The translations under genes were made by a program, and so were the position numbers. Source: Tatlockia sp. (GTDB lineage: Bacteria; Pseudomonadota; Gammaproteobacteria; Legionellales; Legionellaceae). From it: a DNA stretch of 32,329 nucleotides. The notes under the pieces were generated by a model, which did no database searches, was not told the origin of the DNA, and saw only the letters and a list, made by a program, of their open reading frames with translations. Location of the stretch: contig JACCWL010000196.1 in assembly GCA_013697645.1 (NCBI GenBank), forward strand, positions 1 to 32,329. The letters are read 5' to 3'. How positions within the stretch are numbered: position 1 is the first letter of the stretch; each line of letters opens with the position of its first letter. Shown piece by piece: positions 8,311 to 17,663 of this stretch.

Positions 8311-10374
8311 ATGCATAATAAGATTTATTTAACTGGTATTGAGAAGAGGCCAGGTAAGTCCTTTATTTCATTAGGACTCCTTTCAAGTCTAAAAGCGCAT
8401 CAAAAATCCTTAAACTGTTTCAAACTGTTTTCAGAATCTGATGAATCGCAAATACCCTTGTTAGAAGAAATTAGCCAAGAAAAAATAGCCCCACTCATGA
8501 ATGTCAGCGAGGCAATTTCTCTAATGCATACTCATCCTGATGATTTAGTCAGTGATGTTCTTGAAGCCACTAAAACCAAGAAACATGAATTTACTTATTT
8601 CGAAGGCACTGATTTTGAATCTGACAATGATGTATTTGAGTATCAATTTAATTTAACGCTCGCTTATCAACTCAATTGTGAAGTTGTATTAGTAGTATCC
8701 GCTAAAGACAGAACTTTGAAACACACGCTTGCCGTGCTCACTAATGCTCTTGAAATGAGCAGGAAAATTCATGCTCCCGTCGTTGGAGTGATCATAAATC
8801 GAGTGGCTAGTTTTGACGAAGATGAAGCCTTAACCCTTTTTCATAAGCATCTGCCTGGTTTATTATTGATTGCCGTTATTCCTGAATTTGAACCCTTAGC
8901 AAACCCATCGGTTCAAGACATCGCAGTAAAATTGCAAGCTCAAGTACTGTTTGGCCAAAGTGAACTGAGTCGTTTAGTTAGGCAATTTTCTATTGCAGCT
9001 AAAACCGTAGGTAATTTCTTAGAATCTCGTCTTGAGCGAAATGGAATGTTAATCATTACTCCCGATGATCGTATTGATGTCCTTTTGGGTACGTTGTTGG
9101 CTGATCAATCGGCTAATTATCCTAAAATTGCGGGAATTGTGCTGACTGGGGGTGAGCTTCCTGGCCCCATCATCCGAGATATCATCGGAGGGCTTGAGCA
9201 ACCTTTTCCCGTCTTGCTCACCGAACATAAGACCTATGAAACCGCAACGATTCTCTTTTCAGCAAAATACAGTTTAAGCAACAATGATCCACAAAAAGTA
9301 CAAGCCGCTTTAGATGCCATGCGTCCTTATTTTACTGAGCCTTTGCAGAAATTACTGCAAGATAAAACCTATAAACCGCATTTAAGTCCCGCGGTATTTC
9401 TCTATGAATTAATTAATAAAGCAAAGCAATCCCTCCAACACATTGTTCTTCCCGAAGGGGATGATCCACGCATTTTGATTGCTGCTAATCATTTAACGCA
9501 GCGTGGCGCGGTTAAACTGACCTTACTGGGTAAGCCTGAAAAAATTCAACTGCAAGCAAAACGCCTCGATATTAATTTAGCGGCAATTACAATTATTGAT
9601 ATTGAAAATTCAGAAAAAAAGGAAAGTTATGCACAACAATATTTTAAACTTCGTCAACACAAAAATGTTAATTTACCGATTGCTTTGGAACGAATGGCTG
9701 ATGTGAATTATTTTGCGGCAATGATGGTCTATTGCGGTGATGCAGACGGGATGGTATCTGGTGCCGCACATACCACGGCAGACACAGTCAGGCCGGCCTT
9801 GGAAATTATCAAGACTAAACCTGGGGTGGCAAAAGTGTCTTCAATTTTTATCATGTGCATGCCTGCACGTGTCTTGATTTACGGCGACTGCGCTATCAAC
9901 CCAGAACCAGATAGCCAAACACTCGCTGAAATCGCCATTCAAGCGGCTCATATTGCTAAAGAGTTAGGCATAGATCCTAAGGTTGCACTCTTGTCTTATT
10001 CATCAGGTGGCTCAGGCAAGGGTGAAAGTGTGGATAAGGTTGCCAAAGCAATGGAACTATTAATTGCTTTAAAACCTGATTTACTAGCTGAAGGTCCTAT
10101 GCAATATGACGCAGCGGTTGATGAAGAGGTTGCTGCAAAAAAATTACCAAATTCCAAAATTGCAGGCGCTGCTAATGTTCTTATTTTCCCGGATTTAAAT
10201 ACTGGAAATAATACCTATAAAGCAGTCCAGCGTGAAAGTGGCGCCCTAGCGATTGGTCCTGTTTTATTGGGCTTAAACAAACCGGTCAACGATTTAAGTC
10301 GCGGTTGTACACCAGAAGACATTAGCAACACTATTTTAGTGACTGCAATTCAGGCACAAGGAACCAAAACATGA
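8311..10374 (+). CDS. pta: Phosphate acetyltransferase (long form)
   Basis: Interconverts acetyl-CoA and acetyl phosphate. From ATG 8311 (AGGA six bases upstream) the product is 687 residues. The open frame extends back to 8188, but that adds a 41-residue hydrophobic leader unlike any cytoplasmic Pta and crosses a probable -10 box. Three-part long Pta architecture is visible: an N-terminal P-loop-like AAA domain (GKSFISLGLLSSLKAH near 14-30), a central DRTGG-like domain (~200-320), and the C-terminal PTA_PTB catalytic domain starting near ~380 (VLPEGDDPRILIAA, SSGGSGKGESVDKV, GPMQYDAAVDEEVAAKK). It overlaps ackA by ATGA. Confidence 0.95.
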   Translation: MHNKIYLTGIEKRPGKSFISLGLLSSLKAHQKSLNCFKLFSESDESQIPLLEEISQEKIAPLMNVSEAISLMHTHPDDLVSDVLEATKTKKHEFTYFEGTDFESDNDVFEYQFNLTLAYQLNCEVVLVVSAKDRTLKHTLAVLTNALEMSRKIHAPVVGVIINRVASFDEDEALTLFHKHLPGLLLIAVIPEFEPLANPSVQDIAVKLQAQVLFGQSELSRLVRQFSIAAKTVGNFLESRLERNGMLIITPDDRIDVLLGTLLADQSANYPKIAGIVLTGGELPGPIIRDIIGGLEQPFPVLLTEHKTYETATILFSAKYSLSNNDPQKVQAALDAMRPYFTEPLQKLLQDKTYKPHLSPAVFLYELINKAKQSLQHIVLPEGDDPRILIAANHLTQRGAVKLTLLGKPEKIQLQAKRLDINLAAITIIDIENSEKKESYAQQYFKLRQHKNVNLPIALERMADVNYFAAMMVYCGDADGMVSGAAHTTADTVRPALEIIKTKPGVAKVSSIFIMCMPARVLIYGDCAINPEPDSQTLAEIAIQAAHIAKELGIDPKVALLSYSSGGSGKGESVDKVAKAMELLIALKPDLLAEGPMQYDAAVDEEVAAKKLPNSKIAGAANVLIFPDLNTGNNTYKAVQRESGALAIGPVLLGLNKPVNDLSRGCTPEDISNTILVTAIQAQGTKT

Positions 10375-11531
10375 ACATCTTAACTCTGAATGCCGGCAGC
10401 TCGTCAATCAAATACAAAGTGTATGATCAAGGCTTAAATCCTATAATCTCCGGTCTAATTGAAGGCATTGGTGAATCAGAATCGGTCTGGCATCACCGTA
10501 AGGAAAACAAAGAAACTAGCAAACATCACTTTCAAAATCATGAACAAGCTTTTGCAGCCCTTGGCAAAAAATTTGAGCTTGCGCTTAAAGATTATCCTAT
10601 TCACGGCGTGGGCCATCGGGTAGTGCATGGGGGCAATCTCTATTTTAAACCGACAATTATTAATGCAGAAGTCCTAGCTGAAATACGCGCACTCTCCAAA
10701 CTAGCACCCATTCATAATCCAATTAATGCCCTGGGTATTCAATTCGCCCTTGAGCAATTTCCAGAGGCGCTACAGGTCGCAATTTTTGATAATGGCTTTC
10801 ACCACACGATGCCTGCACATGTTAGCCACTATGCCATTAATGCCGCGATTGCGAATCAATACCAAATTAGGCGTTATGGTTTTCATGGCATCAATCACGA
10901 ATACGTAGCAAAACAAGCAGCCTTATTTTTAAAGAAAGACTTGAAAAACTGTAATTTTATTAGCCTGCATCTAGGGAATGGCGCTAGTGCTTGCCTGATT
11001 AAAAACGGTGAGTCATTTGATACATCAATGGGAATGACGCCCTTAGCCGGATTAGTTATGGGCACTCGTTGCGGTGATATTGATCCCGCGATAGCACTTT
11101 ATTTACAAGAACAAGGCTTAACTTGGACTGAGGTAGATAAACTATTAAACAAACAAAGCGGATTAAAGGGATTAGCAGATGAAAACGACATGCGCAAACT
11201 TATTGTTCGCGCTTTAGCTAATGACGAGCCAGCAAAACTTGCAATTGACATCTTTGTCTATGCGGTTCAGAAAATTATTGGCGCCTACTACACTCAGCTA
11301 AGCTTTATAGATGCTTTGATTTTCACAGGCGGTGTGGGTGAGAATGCTTCATTTATCCGCGAAAAAATTCTAGCTCCGCTGCAACATCTAGATTTTAAAG
11401 TGGATACAAAATTAAATGTAATGCCTAGTGAAGAAATTTGCCACCCGATTTCTAAATCAGGAATTCCTATTTTGGTCATTCGCGGTGATGAAGAAGTGTT
11501 GATGGCAGAAAAAGTCGCTGAATTAAGCTGA
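10371..11531 (+). CDS. ackA: Acetate kinase
   Basis: Converts acetyl phosphate plus ADP to acetate plus ATP, completing the Pta-AckA overflow/acetate-use pathway. The 386-residue product has all ASKHA signatures: N-terminal NILTLNAGSSSIKYKVYD, GVGHRVVHGG with the catalytic-site Arg/His, RRYGFHGINHEYV, HLGNGASACLIKNG, DTSMGMTPLAGLVMGTRCGD and FTGGVGENA. The start ATG overlaps the pta stop in ATGA, indicating translational coupling. Length is close to the usual ~400. With prpBCD nearby, the region groups short-chain acyl metabolism, although the two operons are separated by unrelated genes. Confidence 0.97.
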   Translation: MNILTLNAGSSSIKYKVYDQGLNPIISGLIEGIGESESVWHHRKENKETSKHHFQNHEQAFAALGKKFELALKDYPIHGVGHRVVHGGNLYFKPTIINAEVLAEIRALSKLAPIHNPINALGIQFALEQFPEALQVAIFDNGFHHTMPAHVSHYAINAAIANQYQIRRYGFHGINHEYVAKQAALFLKKDLKNCNFISLHLGNGASACLIKNGESFDTSMGMTPLAGLVMGTRCGDIDPAIALYLQEQGLTWTEVDKLLNKQSGLKGLADENDMRKLIVRALANDEPAKLAIDIFVYAVQKIIGAYYTQLSFIDALIFTGGVGENASFIREKILAPLQHLDFKVDTKLNVMPSEEICHPISKSGIPILVIRGDEEVLMAEKVAELS

Positions 11532-11606
11532 CTGAGACGGGAGCTCCTGAATCTGGCGCGGTGCCAATCTTCAGAAGATCCCACAAAATGTTTATAGGGG
11601 CTTAAT

Positions 11607-12287
11607 TTATATAGGTATAGGTTGATAACCCTTATCTTCAATACTCTCAGTGATTTGTTCATCATCAATAGGATCAAGTTTTCTAAAGAAATTAGTTGAA
11701 TACTTAACAATGTTGTTTGCACTCACAGTTACGCTGCCATGACCATGTACTAGCTGATCCCAGGTTGAGTCATCCTTAGAAAAACCAGCAGACTCTTTCA
11801 TGACCTCAGAGAGTGTATCTAGAATAATTGATGTAATTAATCCCGAAATTAACATAAAATCTTGTAAACTTCCGATGAAGACTAACGGAATCAAGAGAAC
11901 AACAGTTAATAGAGCTAATAGAGGGTAAGCTACTAAAGCTAATAGAGCATTTGCTAATCCAATCCCTGCAGCTTTCAAAATATTCAGTAACACAATATCG
12001 TTTTGACTGAATTTTTTACAATCCTCAGCATAATTTTGGATCTCATGGATAATTAGCTCAAGTCTAACCAAATCGTCCACATCGACCACTTTTTGGTTGG
12101 TATGCAAATACTCATCAAATTTTACTAGCAGCCCATAAGTTAGTTCTGCAAAGTCTTCATTGCCAGGTGCTAGGCTTGCGGCGTGATTAAGAGCATCTAT
12201 TAACTTTTTCTTTTCAGCTGCTAAATTTATGAAATTAGACTCATTATTTATTTTGACAATCAGTTTTTCAATTTTATATCTACTCAT
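11607..12287 (-). CDS. Unknown 226-aa protein with central membrane hairpin; candidate secreted effector
   Basis: The family is not recognised. The N-terminal ~100 residues are predicted mostly helical and charged. Residues ~103-158 form a long hydrophobic block with at least two helices (ANALLALVAYPLLALLTVVL, then FMLISGLITSIIL). The last ~65 residues are polar and end in an acidic tail (DPIDDEQITESIEDKG). Short acidic/polar C-termini with Glu clusters are common on Dot/Icm substrates, so secretion is plausible but unproven. There is no signal peptide. AGGGG precedes the ATG by about 7 bases. It lies alone between ackA (convergent) and the PfkB kinase, which resembles the placement of the 299-aa gene. 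Confidence 0.7.
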   Translation of the reverse strand: MSRYKIEKLIVKINNESNFINLAAEKKKLIDALNHAASLAPGNEDFAELTYGLLVKFDEYLHTNQKVVDVDDLVRLELIIHEIQNYAEDCKKFSQNDIVLLNILKAAGIGLANALLALVAYPLLALLTVVLLIPLVFIGSLQDFMLISGLITSIILDTLSEVMKESAGFSKDDSTWDQLVHGHGSVTVSANNIVKYSTNFFRKLDPIDDEQITESIEDKGYQPIPI

Positions 12288-12403
12288 TACAGCCCCTTAA
12301 GAATTAATTGAGCAGGATAACATATGGATATTTTTAGTTCAAGGTGCATCTGAGGAGCTCACACTAAGTCTACAAGATCTCAGCCACGCCGGTTAATCGC
12401 CTC

Positions 12404-13453
12404 TTAAGGCATTACCTTTGACTGAATATGAACGGGTCTAATCAAGCTATAATTCGCCGCAACAAACTCCTCTTTAATTGCTAAAACTTTCTCAAGGCTA
12501 AGGCGAGCACCATATTGGCAAACCACTTCGGTCGCGGCTTTATTAGCAAGTTCAACTGCGAGTTGGGGTGCATATCCGTGAGTAATGGCCCAAAGATATG
12601 CCCCGGCAAACATATCACCTGCCCCAACAGTATCAACCGCTTGAGTTGCTTTAGTTGAGATAGTAATCATATCCCCATCTATGGCTAAGATTGCGCCTCG
12701 GCTGCCACAAGTGACGACTAAATGCTTTGCTAAAGGTTGCAACAAATTGATTGCAATTTCTAAATGATCAGCTCCGGAAAATAATAAGGCTTCATCTTCA
12801 TTACAAAATAGAAGATCAACCTGACCGTCAATTATCGTCAATAAATCATTTTTGAAATAGCGAACCATATTGGGATCTGAGAGCGTCAATGCAACTTTTG
12901 TATTGGATGCCTGTGCATGGCGTCTTGCTGCTAATAGTGCTTTTTTAGCTGTGGGCGAGGTGATTAGATAACCTTCTAGATAAACATATTCAGAATCGGC
13001 TATAGCGTCAAAATTAAGAACTGCGTTATCTAATGTTTCTGAGATCCCTAAATGAGTATTCATCGTTCTTTGGGCATCATCGGTTACTAACACAGTACAC
13101 TGCCCTGTTATACCCGGAGATAAAGTTTTCAGAGATAAATTACACTCCAAATCAAGCGCTTTTAATTCGCGCAAAAATAGATGCCCTGCTTCATCATCGG
13201 CAACTTTACAACTGTAAAAACCTAGTCCGCCAAATTGACTTAAAGCGATTAAGGTATTTGCCGCAGAACCACCACAGCTACTATGACAAAAGGAATCAGC
13301 TAAGGCTTTAGTTAAACGATGATGAGTCTCTTCATCAATGAGAGTCATTACATTTTTTTCGATATTCAATGCCTGTAAAAGCGCATCATTAACCTTTGCA
13401 TCCCTATCTACTAAGGCATTTCCAACACCGTATACATGGTATTTTTTTTTCAT
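12404..13453 (-). CDS. PfkB-family carbohydrate/nucleoside kinase (adenosine-kinase-like)
   Basis: A cytoplasmic ribokinase-superfamily kinase of 349 residues. Family signatures are [13 protein letters not shown] at 9-21, a glycine-rich [17 protein letters not shown] (60-76) and the second PfkB signature [12 protein letters not shown] with catalytic Asp280. [10 protein letters not shown] near 218-227 is the usual nucleotide-side motif. The pattern, with HLGISE and [19 protein letters not shown], is closest to adenosine/sugar kinases of the type common in gammaproteobacteria, but substrate cannot be fixed by sight. The start overlaps the hemL stop by ATGA, so it is translated with hemL despite the unrelated pathway. 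The stretch 12288-12403 downstream shows no clear terminator. Confidence 0.88.
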   Translation of the reverse strand: MKKKYHVYGVGNALVDRDAKVNDALLQALNIEKNVMTLIDEETHHRLTKALADSFCHSSCGGSAANTLIALSQFGGLGFYSCKVADDEAGHLFLRELKALDLECNLSLKTLSPGITGQCTVLVTDDAQRTMNTHLGISETLDNAVLNFDAIADSEYVYLEGYLITSPTAKKALLAARRHAQASNTKVALTLSDPNMVRYFKNDLLTIIDGQVDLLFCNEDEALLFSGADHLEIAINLLQPLAKHLVVTCGSRGAILAIDGDMITISTKATQAVDTVGAGDMFAGAYLWAITHGYAPQLAVELANKAATEVVCQYGARLSLEKVLAIKEEFVAANYSLIRPVHIQSKVMP

Positions 13454-14748
13454 CTGGCTTTTGCCTCCGTTAAGCTTGCTAATACTGATTCTGCAGCTTC
13501 ATGCGTGATACTAATTTCTTCTGAAGCATGTGCTGAAGACACAAAGCCTGCTTCATACATGGAAGGGGCAAAATAAATTCCTTTTTCTAACATGCCATGG
13601 AAGAACTTTTTAAATAAAACTTCGTCTGAGGAGGCTACATCGCGATAATCTAAAATCTCTTTCTTCTCATTAAAACAAAAACCAAACATACCTCCCAAAG
13701 AAGCACAGTTAAATGGAATGTTAAATAAGGCTGCCACTGTTGCCAAACCTGCAATCAAAGATTCGGTTTTTGCACTAAGTTGTTCATAAAATCCAGGTTT
13801 TTCCAATTCAGCTAAAGTAGCTAAGCCTGCTGCCATTGCCAAGGGATTGCCTGACAAAGTTCCAGCCTGATAAACAGGGCCTTCTGGTGCTAGATGAGAC
13901 ATAATTGCAGCCTTTCCACCCAAAGCACCAACAGGCATCCCGCCGCCAATTATTTTACCTAAGGTGGTAAGGTCAGGTTTGATATTAAATACCGCTTGAG
14001 CACCACCGAGTGCAACACGAAAACCTGTCATTACTTCATCAAAAATCAAAAGCGCATTATTAGCATCACATAAGTCGCGAAGTCCTTGAAGAAAACTAGG
14101 TTTAGGCAAGATAAATCCCATATTCCCAGCGACTGGTTCTAAAATAATGGCAGCAATATCCCCAGGATGTTTCTCAAAGAGAGCAGCAGTTTGCTCAAGA
14201 TTATTGAAATCAGCACACAAGGTATGTTCCGTGATACTTGCAGGTATTCCAGGTGAAGAAGGTATGCCTAAAGTTAGTAGGCCTGAACCTGCTTTAACCA
14301 GCAAACTGTCGTTATGGCCATGATAGCAACCATTAAATTTAATAATTTTGTTTTTACCGCTATAGCCCCGCGCTAAACGAATAGCAGTCATTGTCGCTTC
14401 CGTACCTGAATTCACCATACGAATTTTTTCAATAGTTGGCATAAGCGAGCTAATTTTCTGTGCTAATTGAACTTCAAGCTCAGTCGGTGCGCCAAAACTC
14501 ATTCCGCTTTGTAACACTTCAGTCACCGCAGCGATAACCGATTTATGGCAATGGCCAAGAATCAAAGGTCCCCAAGATCCAACATAATCAATGTAGGACT
14601 TATCATCAACATCGATTAAATAAGCACCTCTACCCTGTTTAAAGAATATCGGGGAACCACCAACCCCTTTAAAAGCACGTACAGGTGAATTAACACCTCC
14701 AGGGATAAATTCTTGAGCTTGTAGAAATAGTTGCTGAGATCTCGTCAT
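13450..14748 (-). CDS. hemL: Glutamate-1-semialdehyde 2,1-aminomutase
   Basis: PLP enzyme that turns glutamate-1-semialdehyde into 5-aminolevulinate, the committed step of C5-pathway heme synthesis. From ATG 14748 (GGAG five bases upstream) it has 432 residues. An in-frame ATG at 14766 adds six residues but has no ribosome site. Recognisable segments are [17 protein letters not shown] at the N-terminus, [37 protein letters not shown] and [17 protein letters not shown] with the PLP-binding Lys265. The final gene pair is hemL with a PfkB kinase. hemJ lies close by on the same strand, separated by rubredoxin. Confidence 0.97.
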   Translation of the reverse strand: MTRSQQLFLQAQEFIPGGVNSPVRAFKGVGGSPIFFKQGRGAYLIDVDDKSYIDYVGSWGPLILGHCHKSVIAAVTEVLQSGMSFGAPTELEVQLAQKISSLMPTIEKIRMVNSGTEATMTAIRLARGYSGKNKIIKFNGCYHGHNDSLLVKAGSGLLTLGIPSSPGIPASITEHTLCADFNNLEQTAALFEKHPGDIAAIILEPVAGNMGFILPKPSFLQGLRDLCDANNALLIFDEVMTGFRVALGGAQAVFNIKPDLTTLGKIIGGGMPVGALGGKAAIMSHLAPEGPVYQAGTLSGNPLAMAAGLATLAELEKPGFYEQLSAKTESLIAGLATVAALFNIPFNCASLGGMFGFCFNEKKEILDYRDVASSDEVLFKKFFHGMLEKGIYFAPSMYEAGFVSSAHASEEISITHEAAESVLASLTEAKAR

Positions 14749-14799
14749 GACTGCTCCATTTGCCAAAAAATGGCTACATTCTACCTCTATTTACTAAAA

Positions 14800-14829
14800 C
14801 TGCCAAAAATGTTTACTTTACTTTATAAT
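14800..14829 (+). promoter_or_regulatory. Probable promoter for rubredoxin
   Basis: A consensus TATAAT at 14824-14829 is preceded at 18 bp by CTGCCA (4 of 6 matches to the -35 consensus). It lies 43 bp upstream of the rubredoxin ATG in the divergent hemL–rubredoxin spacer. Confidence 0.45.
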
Positions 14830-14872
14830 ACACACTCGCTAAATTAGCCCCTTTAAAATTTTGAGTGATGTA

Positions 14873-15049
14873 ATGAACGATTATAAAAAATACATGTGTG
14901 TGATCTGCGGATTTATCTATGACGAAGCAGAAGGATGGCCCGAAGATGGGATTGAAGCAGGTACTTGCTGGGAAGATGTGCCCGAAAACTGGTTTTGCCC
15001 TGATTGTGGTGCGAGTAAAGAAGATTTTGAAATGATTGAGATTGACTAA
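14873..15049 (+). CDS. rubA: Rubredoxin
   Basis: A 58-residue one-iron electron carrier. The four iron ligands are Cys9 and Cys12 (CVICG) and Cys42 and Cys45 (CPDCG), in the exact rubredoxin spacing. The classical aromatic and acidic residues are present ([23 protein letters not shown]). A TTG upstream in frame at 14861 is less likely as a start than the ATG at 14873. It faces hemJ tail-to-tail with a 3-bp gap. Its partner (rubredoxin reductase or an alkane/heme-linked oxidoreductase) is not in the window, so its physiological role is open. Confidence 0.95.
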   Translation: MNDYKKYMCVICGFIYDEAEGWPEDGIEAGTCWEDVPENWFCPDCGASKEDFEMIEID

Positions 15050-15052
15050 GAT

Positions 15053-15475
15053 CTAAACGGGTTTTACTACCACTAACAGCACAATTCCAACAAGAAATAA
15101 AACCGGTACTTCATTGAAGAACCGGTAATATTTTGTGGTTTTGTTATTTTTATCTTGAGCAAAGCACTTTACAAAATGTCCACAAATCAAATGATAAGCC
15201 CAGAGCAAAATAACTAAACTTAATTTGCCATGCATCCAACCTGCCTTTAAATAATAGTGCGGATTATAGCTAAGCAAATAAAGTCCCAATATTGAAGTTA
15301 GTAAAGCTGAAGGCCAAGTGATGCCGTAGTAAAGACGGCGTTCCATAATCTTAAAACGCGCATTGGAAATGGTATCCTCAGTACTTGCATGATAGACAAA
15401 CAGTCTTGGTAAATAAAAAAGGCCAGCAAACCAAGCAACCATTGCAATAATGTGAAACGCCTTTATCACTAGCAT
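15053..15475 (-). CDS. hemJ: Protoporphyrinogen IX oxidase, HemJ type
   Basis: A 140-residue inner-membrane protein with four hydrophobic segments. It matches the UPF0093/HemJ family: KAFHIIAMVAWFAGLFYLPR at the start, then RFKIMERRLY, AGWMHGKLSLV and a closing NEVPVLFLVGIVLLVVVKP. The functionally important His (here His8) and Lys (here Lys84 in WMHGKL) correspond to the conserved His10/Lys86 pair reported for cyanobacterial HemJ. It oxidises protoporphyrinogen IX in heme synthesis. ATG 15475 with GGTG upstream is preferred over a GTG at 15484 that directly abuts the terC stop. It follows terC and lies near hemL. Confidence 0.9.
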   Translation of the reverse strand: MLVIKAFHIIAMVAWFAGLFYLPRLFVYHASTEDTISNARFKIMERRLYYGITWPSALLTSILGLYLLSYNPHYYLKAGWMHGKLSLVILLWAYHLICGHFVKCFAQDKNNKTTKYYRFFNEVPVLFLVGIVLLVVVKPV

Positions 15476-15484
15476 CGCTAACAC

Positions 15485-16192
15485 CTATTTTTTTCTTCGG
15501 GGATGGGCAATCAGATTGAGAACTTCAACAGCAAGAGAAAAGCCCATAGCGAAATAAATATATCCACGGGGTAGATGGTATGAAAAACTATCTGCCACCA
15601 AAACGGTTCCAATTAAAATTAAAAAAGTAAGGGCTAACATTTTCAAGGTGGGTTGCTCATCAATAAAATGACTTACAGGCTCAGAAGCAAAGACCATCAC
15701 TAAAATCGCAATGCTTATTGCTGTAGCCATTACTATAAAATTATTGGTCAAACCTAAGGCTGTCAATACGCTATCTAAGGAAAAAATAATGTCCATCAAG
15801 GCGACTTGCACCACTACTCCCGTAAAGGAGATTGGAACTTTTGGTTTAGTTGATGTTGCACGCTCATTTTTTGCTACTTCATTATGAATTTCCTGTGTGG
15901 CCTTGGTAATGAGAAACATTCCTCCAACAAAGAGAAATATATCCCTGGCAGAAAAAGAAAATTGAGCAACACTTAATAAAGGACGAGTCAATTTAGTAAG
16001 CCAAACCGCCGAAGCAAGCAAAATCAAGCGAGTAACCCAAGCAAAGGTTAATCCCCATCGACGAGCACTTTTCTGTTGTTCCTTTGGTAATTTTTCAGTC
16101 AATATCGCCAAAAACACCAAGTTATCAATGCCCAACACAATTTCAAGAACGATAAGGGCTAAAAGGCTAACAACAATATCTAAATATTCCAT
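15485..16192 (-). CDS. TerC-family integral membrane protein
   Basis: A 235-residue polytopic membrane protein with 6-7 hydrophobic segments. The family hallmarks are paired acidic motifs in membrane helices: LEIVLGIDNLVFLAIL near 15-30 and ALMDIIFSLDSVLTALGL near 130-147. These line the probable ion site. TerC relatives act in manganese export or metallation of secreted proteins and in tellurite resistance. Which applies cannot be read from sequence. The reading frame ends 10 bp before the hemJ ATG, so the two are likely cotranscribed. The gene is divergent from pcnB. Confidence 0.9.
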   Translation of the reverse strand: MEYLDIVVSLLALIVLEIVLGIDNLVFLAILTEKLPKEQQKSARRWGLTFAWVTRLILLASAVWLTKLTRPLLSVAQFSFSARDIFLFVGGMFLITKATQEIHNEVAKNERATSTKPKVPISFTGVVVQVALMDIIFSLDSVLTALGLTNNFIVMATAISIAILVMVFASEPVSHFIDEQPTLKMLALTFLILIGTVLVADSFSYHLPRGYIYFAMGFSLAVEVLNLIAHPRRKK

Positions 16193-16256
16193 TTAATCAC
16201 TTAAGAATAATTTATTGGGACTCTATTGTCTTATTAATAAGACAAAAGGTAAACAG

Positions 16257-16285
16257 TTCACATTCGGCTATATATTAGCTATAAT
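16257..16285 (+). promoter_or_regulatory. Near-consensus sigma-70 promoter for pcnB-folK
   Basis: TTCACA (16257-16262; five of six matches) is followed by exactly 17 bp and TATAAT (16280-16285). The predicted transcription start is near 16292. It overlaps the ATG at 16284, so that codon cannot start the protein if this promoter is the main one. It therefore decides the start call for pcnB. Confidence 0.65.
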
Positions 16286-16310
16286 GACGCGCGCATTACA
16301 AGCTAACCAG

Positions 16311-17663
16311 GTGACCACAATAATCAATTTAATCAAAAAGCTGTTACGCAAAAAAAGAACTAATCAACTACCAGTTGACTTAAGCTATATTATTCCGCGC
16401 AGCCATCACAATTTATCAAAAACAGATATAAGCGCCAATGCACTTAAAGTCTTGAATCGCCTAAATAGCGCTGAATATCAAGCATATTTAGTTGGTGGTA
16501 GCGTTCGCGATCTATTGTTGGGAAAAGTTCCTAAAGACTTCGATATTGCCACTAATGCGACGCCCAATGAGATAAGAAAATTATTTCGCAATGCGCGTAT
16601 TATTGGCCGTCGCTTCAAATTGGTCCATATTATTTTTCATCGAGAGATAATAGAAGTGGCTACTTTTAGAGGATCTGAAAGTGATGAAATTGAGAGTCAA
16701 GAAGTCAATGAGCGAGGCATGCTCGTGCGTGACAATGTTTACGGAACACTTGATCAGGATGCTTGGCGCCGTGATTTCACCATCAACTCGCTTTACTACA
16801 GTATTGATAATGCTTCAATCGTTGATTTTACTGGCGGACTCCTTGATGTTAATCAACGTTTAGTGCGTATGATTGGCGATCCTGCTACTCGTTACAAAGA
16901 AGATCCAGTAAGGATGTTACGTGCTATAAGATTTAGTGCAAAATTGCATTTTAATATGGCTCCTGAAACAGCAGAACCACTTCCCGAATTGAGCCATTTA
17001 ATTAGGCATGTCTCAAGTTCACGCTTGTTTGATGAAATAACTAAACTTTATCAGTGCGGCGAGGCTGCATGTGTACAAAATCTACTAGCCCAGCACGGTT
17101 TATTTGCCCAGCTATTTGAACAAACCTCTAGTTTGCTAGGTGGCAAATACCCAGTCAATGCACTCGTTGGCATTGCACTTGAAAATACGGATAAACGCAT
17201 ACAAGACAATAAACCAGTTACACCTGCCTTTTTATTTGCAGTACTTCTCTGGTTTCCCTTACTTGAATGTGCAACGAATCTACAAGAAAACGAAGATTTA
17301 AATCCGCTGCATGCCTTGGAAAAGGCAATGTCCCAGGTTATAACCGAGCAAAATAAGGTTGTAATGATCCCCAAGCGTTTCAGTCAAGTCGTGCGTGAAA
17401 TCTGGCTATTGCAATTTCGGTTTCCCAAACGCCATGGTGGTCGTGCTTTTAATTTATTACAGCATCCAAGATTCCGAGCGGCCTATGATTTTCTAGCATT
17501 ACGAGCACTTGCTGGCGATGAAGCAATGGAATTAGCCGAATGGTGGACTAACTTTCAAGAACTAAGCGAACCTGAGCAGCACGAAATGATTACAGCTCTA
17601 GGTCCACAAGCGCCGCCAAAACGTAAAAGACGTCGTAAGCCCAAGAGCCCTTCTGCTTTATGA
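16311..17663 (+). CDS. pcnB: Poly(A) polymerase I
   Basis: Adds poly(A) tails to RNA 3' ends to promote decay. A nucleotidyltransferase core is visible: YLVGGSVRDLLLGKVPKDFDIATNA with the catalytic Gly-Ser and Asp-x-Asp, then ATFRG, DAWRRDFTINSLYY, and RYKEDPVRMLRAIRFSAKL. These place it in the class II poly(A)/CCA family. The N-terminal HHNLSKTDISANALKVL and basic RRKPKSP tail favour PcnB over CCA-adding enzyme. The GTG at 16311 gives 450 residues and lies ~19 bp after the predicted transcript start. The frame is open to 16215 and an ATG at 16284 overlaps the -10 box. No strong ribosome site is seen for either, so the start is tentative. folK overlaps its stop. Confidence 0.9.
   Translation: MTTIINLIKKLLRKKRTNQLPVDLSYIIPRSHHNLSKTDISANALKVLNRLNSAEYQAYLVGGSVRDLLLGKVPKDFDIATNATPNEIRKLFRNARIIGRRFKLVHIIFHREIIEVATFRGSESDEIESQEVNERGMLVRDNVYGTLDQDAWRRDFTINSLYYSIDNASIVDFTGGLLDVNQRLVRMIGDPATRYKEDPVRMLRAIRFSAKLHFNMAPETAEPLPELSHLIRHVSSSRLFDEITKLYQCGEAACVQNLLAQHGLFAQLFEQTSSLLGGKYPVNALVGIALENTDKRIQDNKPVTPAFLFAVLLWFPLLECATNLQENEDLNPLHALEKAMSQVITEQNKVVMIPKRFSQVVREIWLLQFRFPKRHGGRAFNLLQHPRFRAAYDFLALRALAGDEAMELAEWWTNFQELSEPEQHEMITALGPQAPPKRKRRRKPKSPSAL

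Noticed and set aside
8092-8316. 74-aa minus-strand ORF in the transporter-pta spacer
   Set aside because: It overlaps the probable divergent promoter region and the pta start, with no ribosome site or recognisable pattern.
11532-11606. Rho-independent terminator after ackA
   Set aside because: The GC-rich stretch has no convincing stem followed by a U-run.
11294-11722. 142-aa minus-strand ORF across the ackA end
   Set aside because: It is antisense to conserved ackA sequence and overlaps the 226-aa gene in another frame; a shadow.
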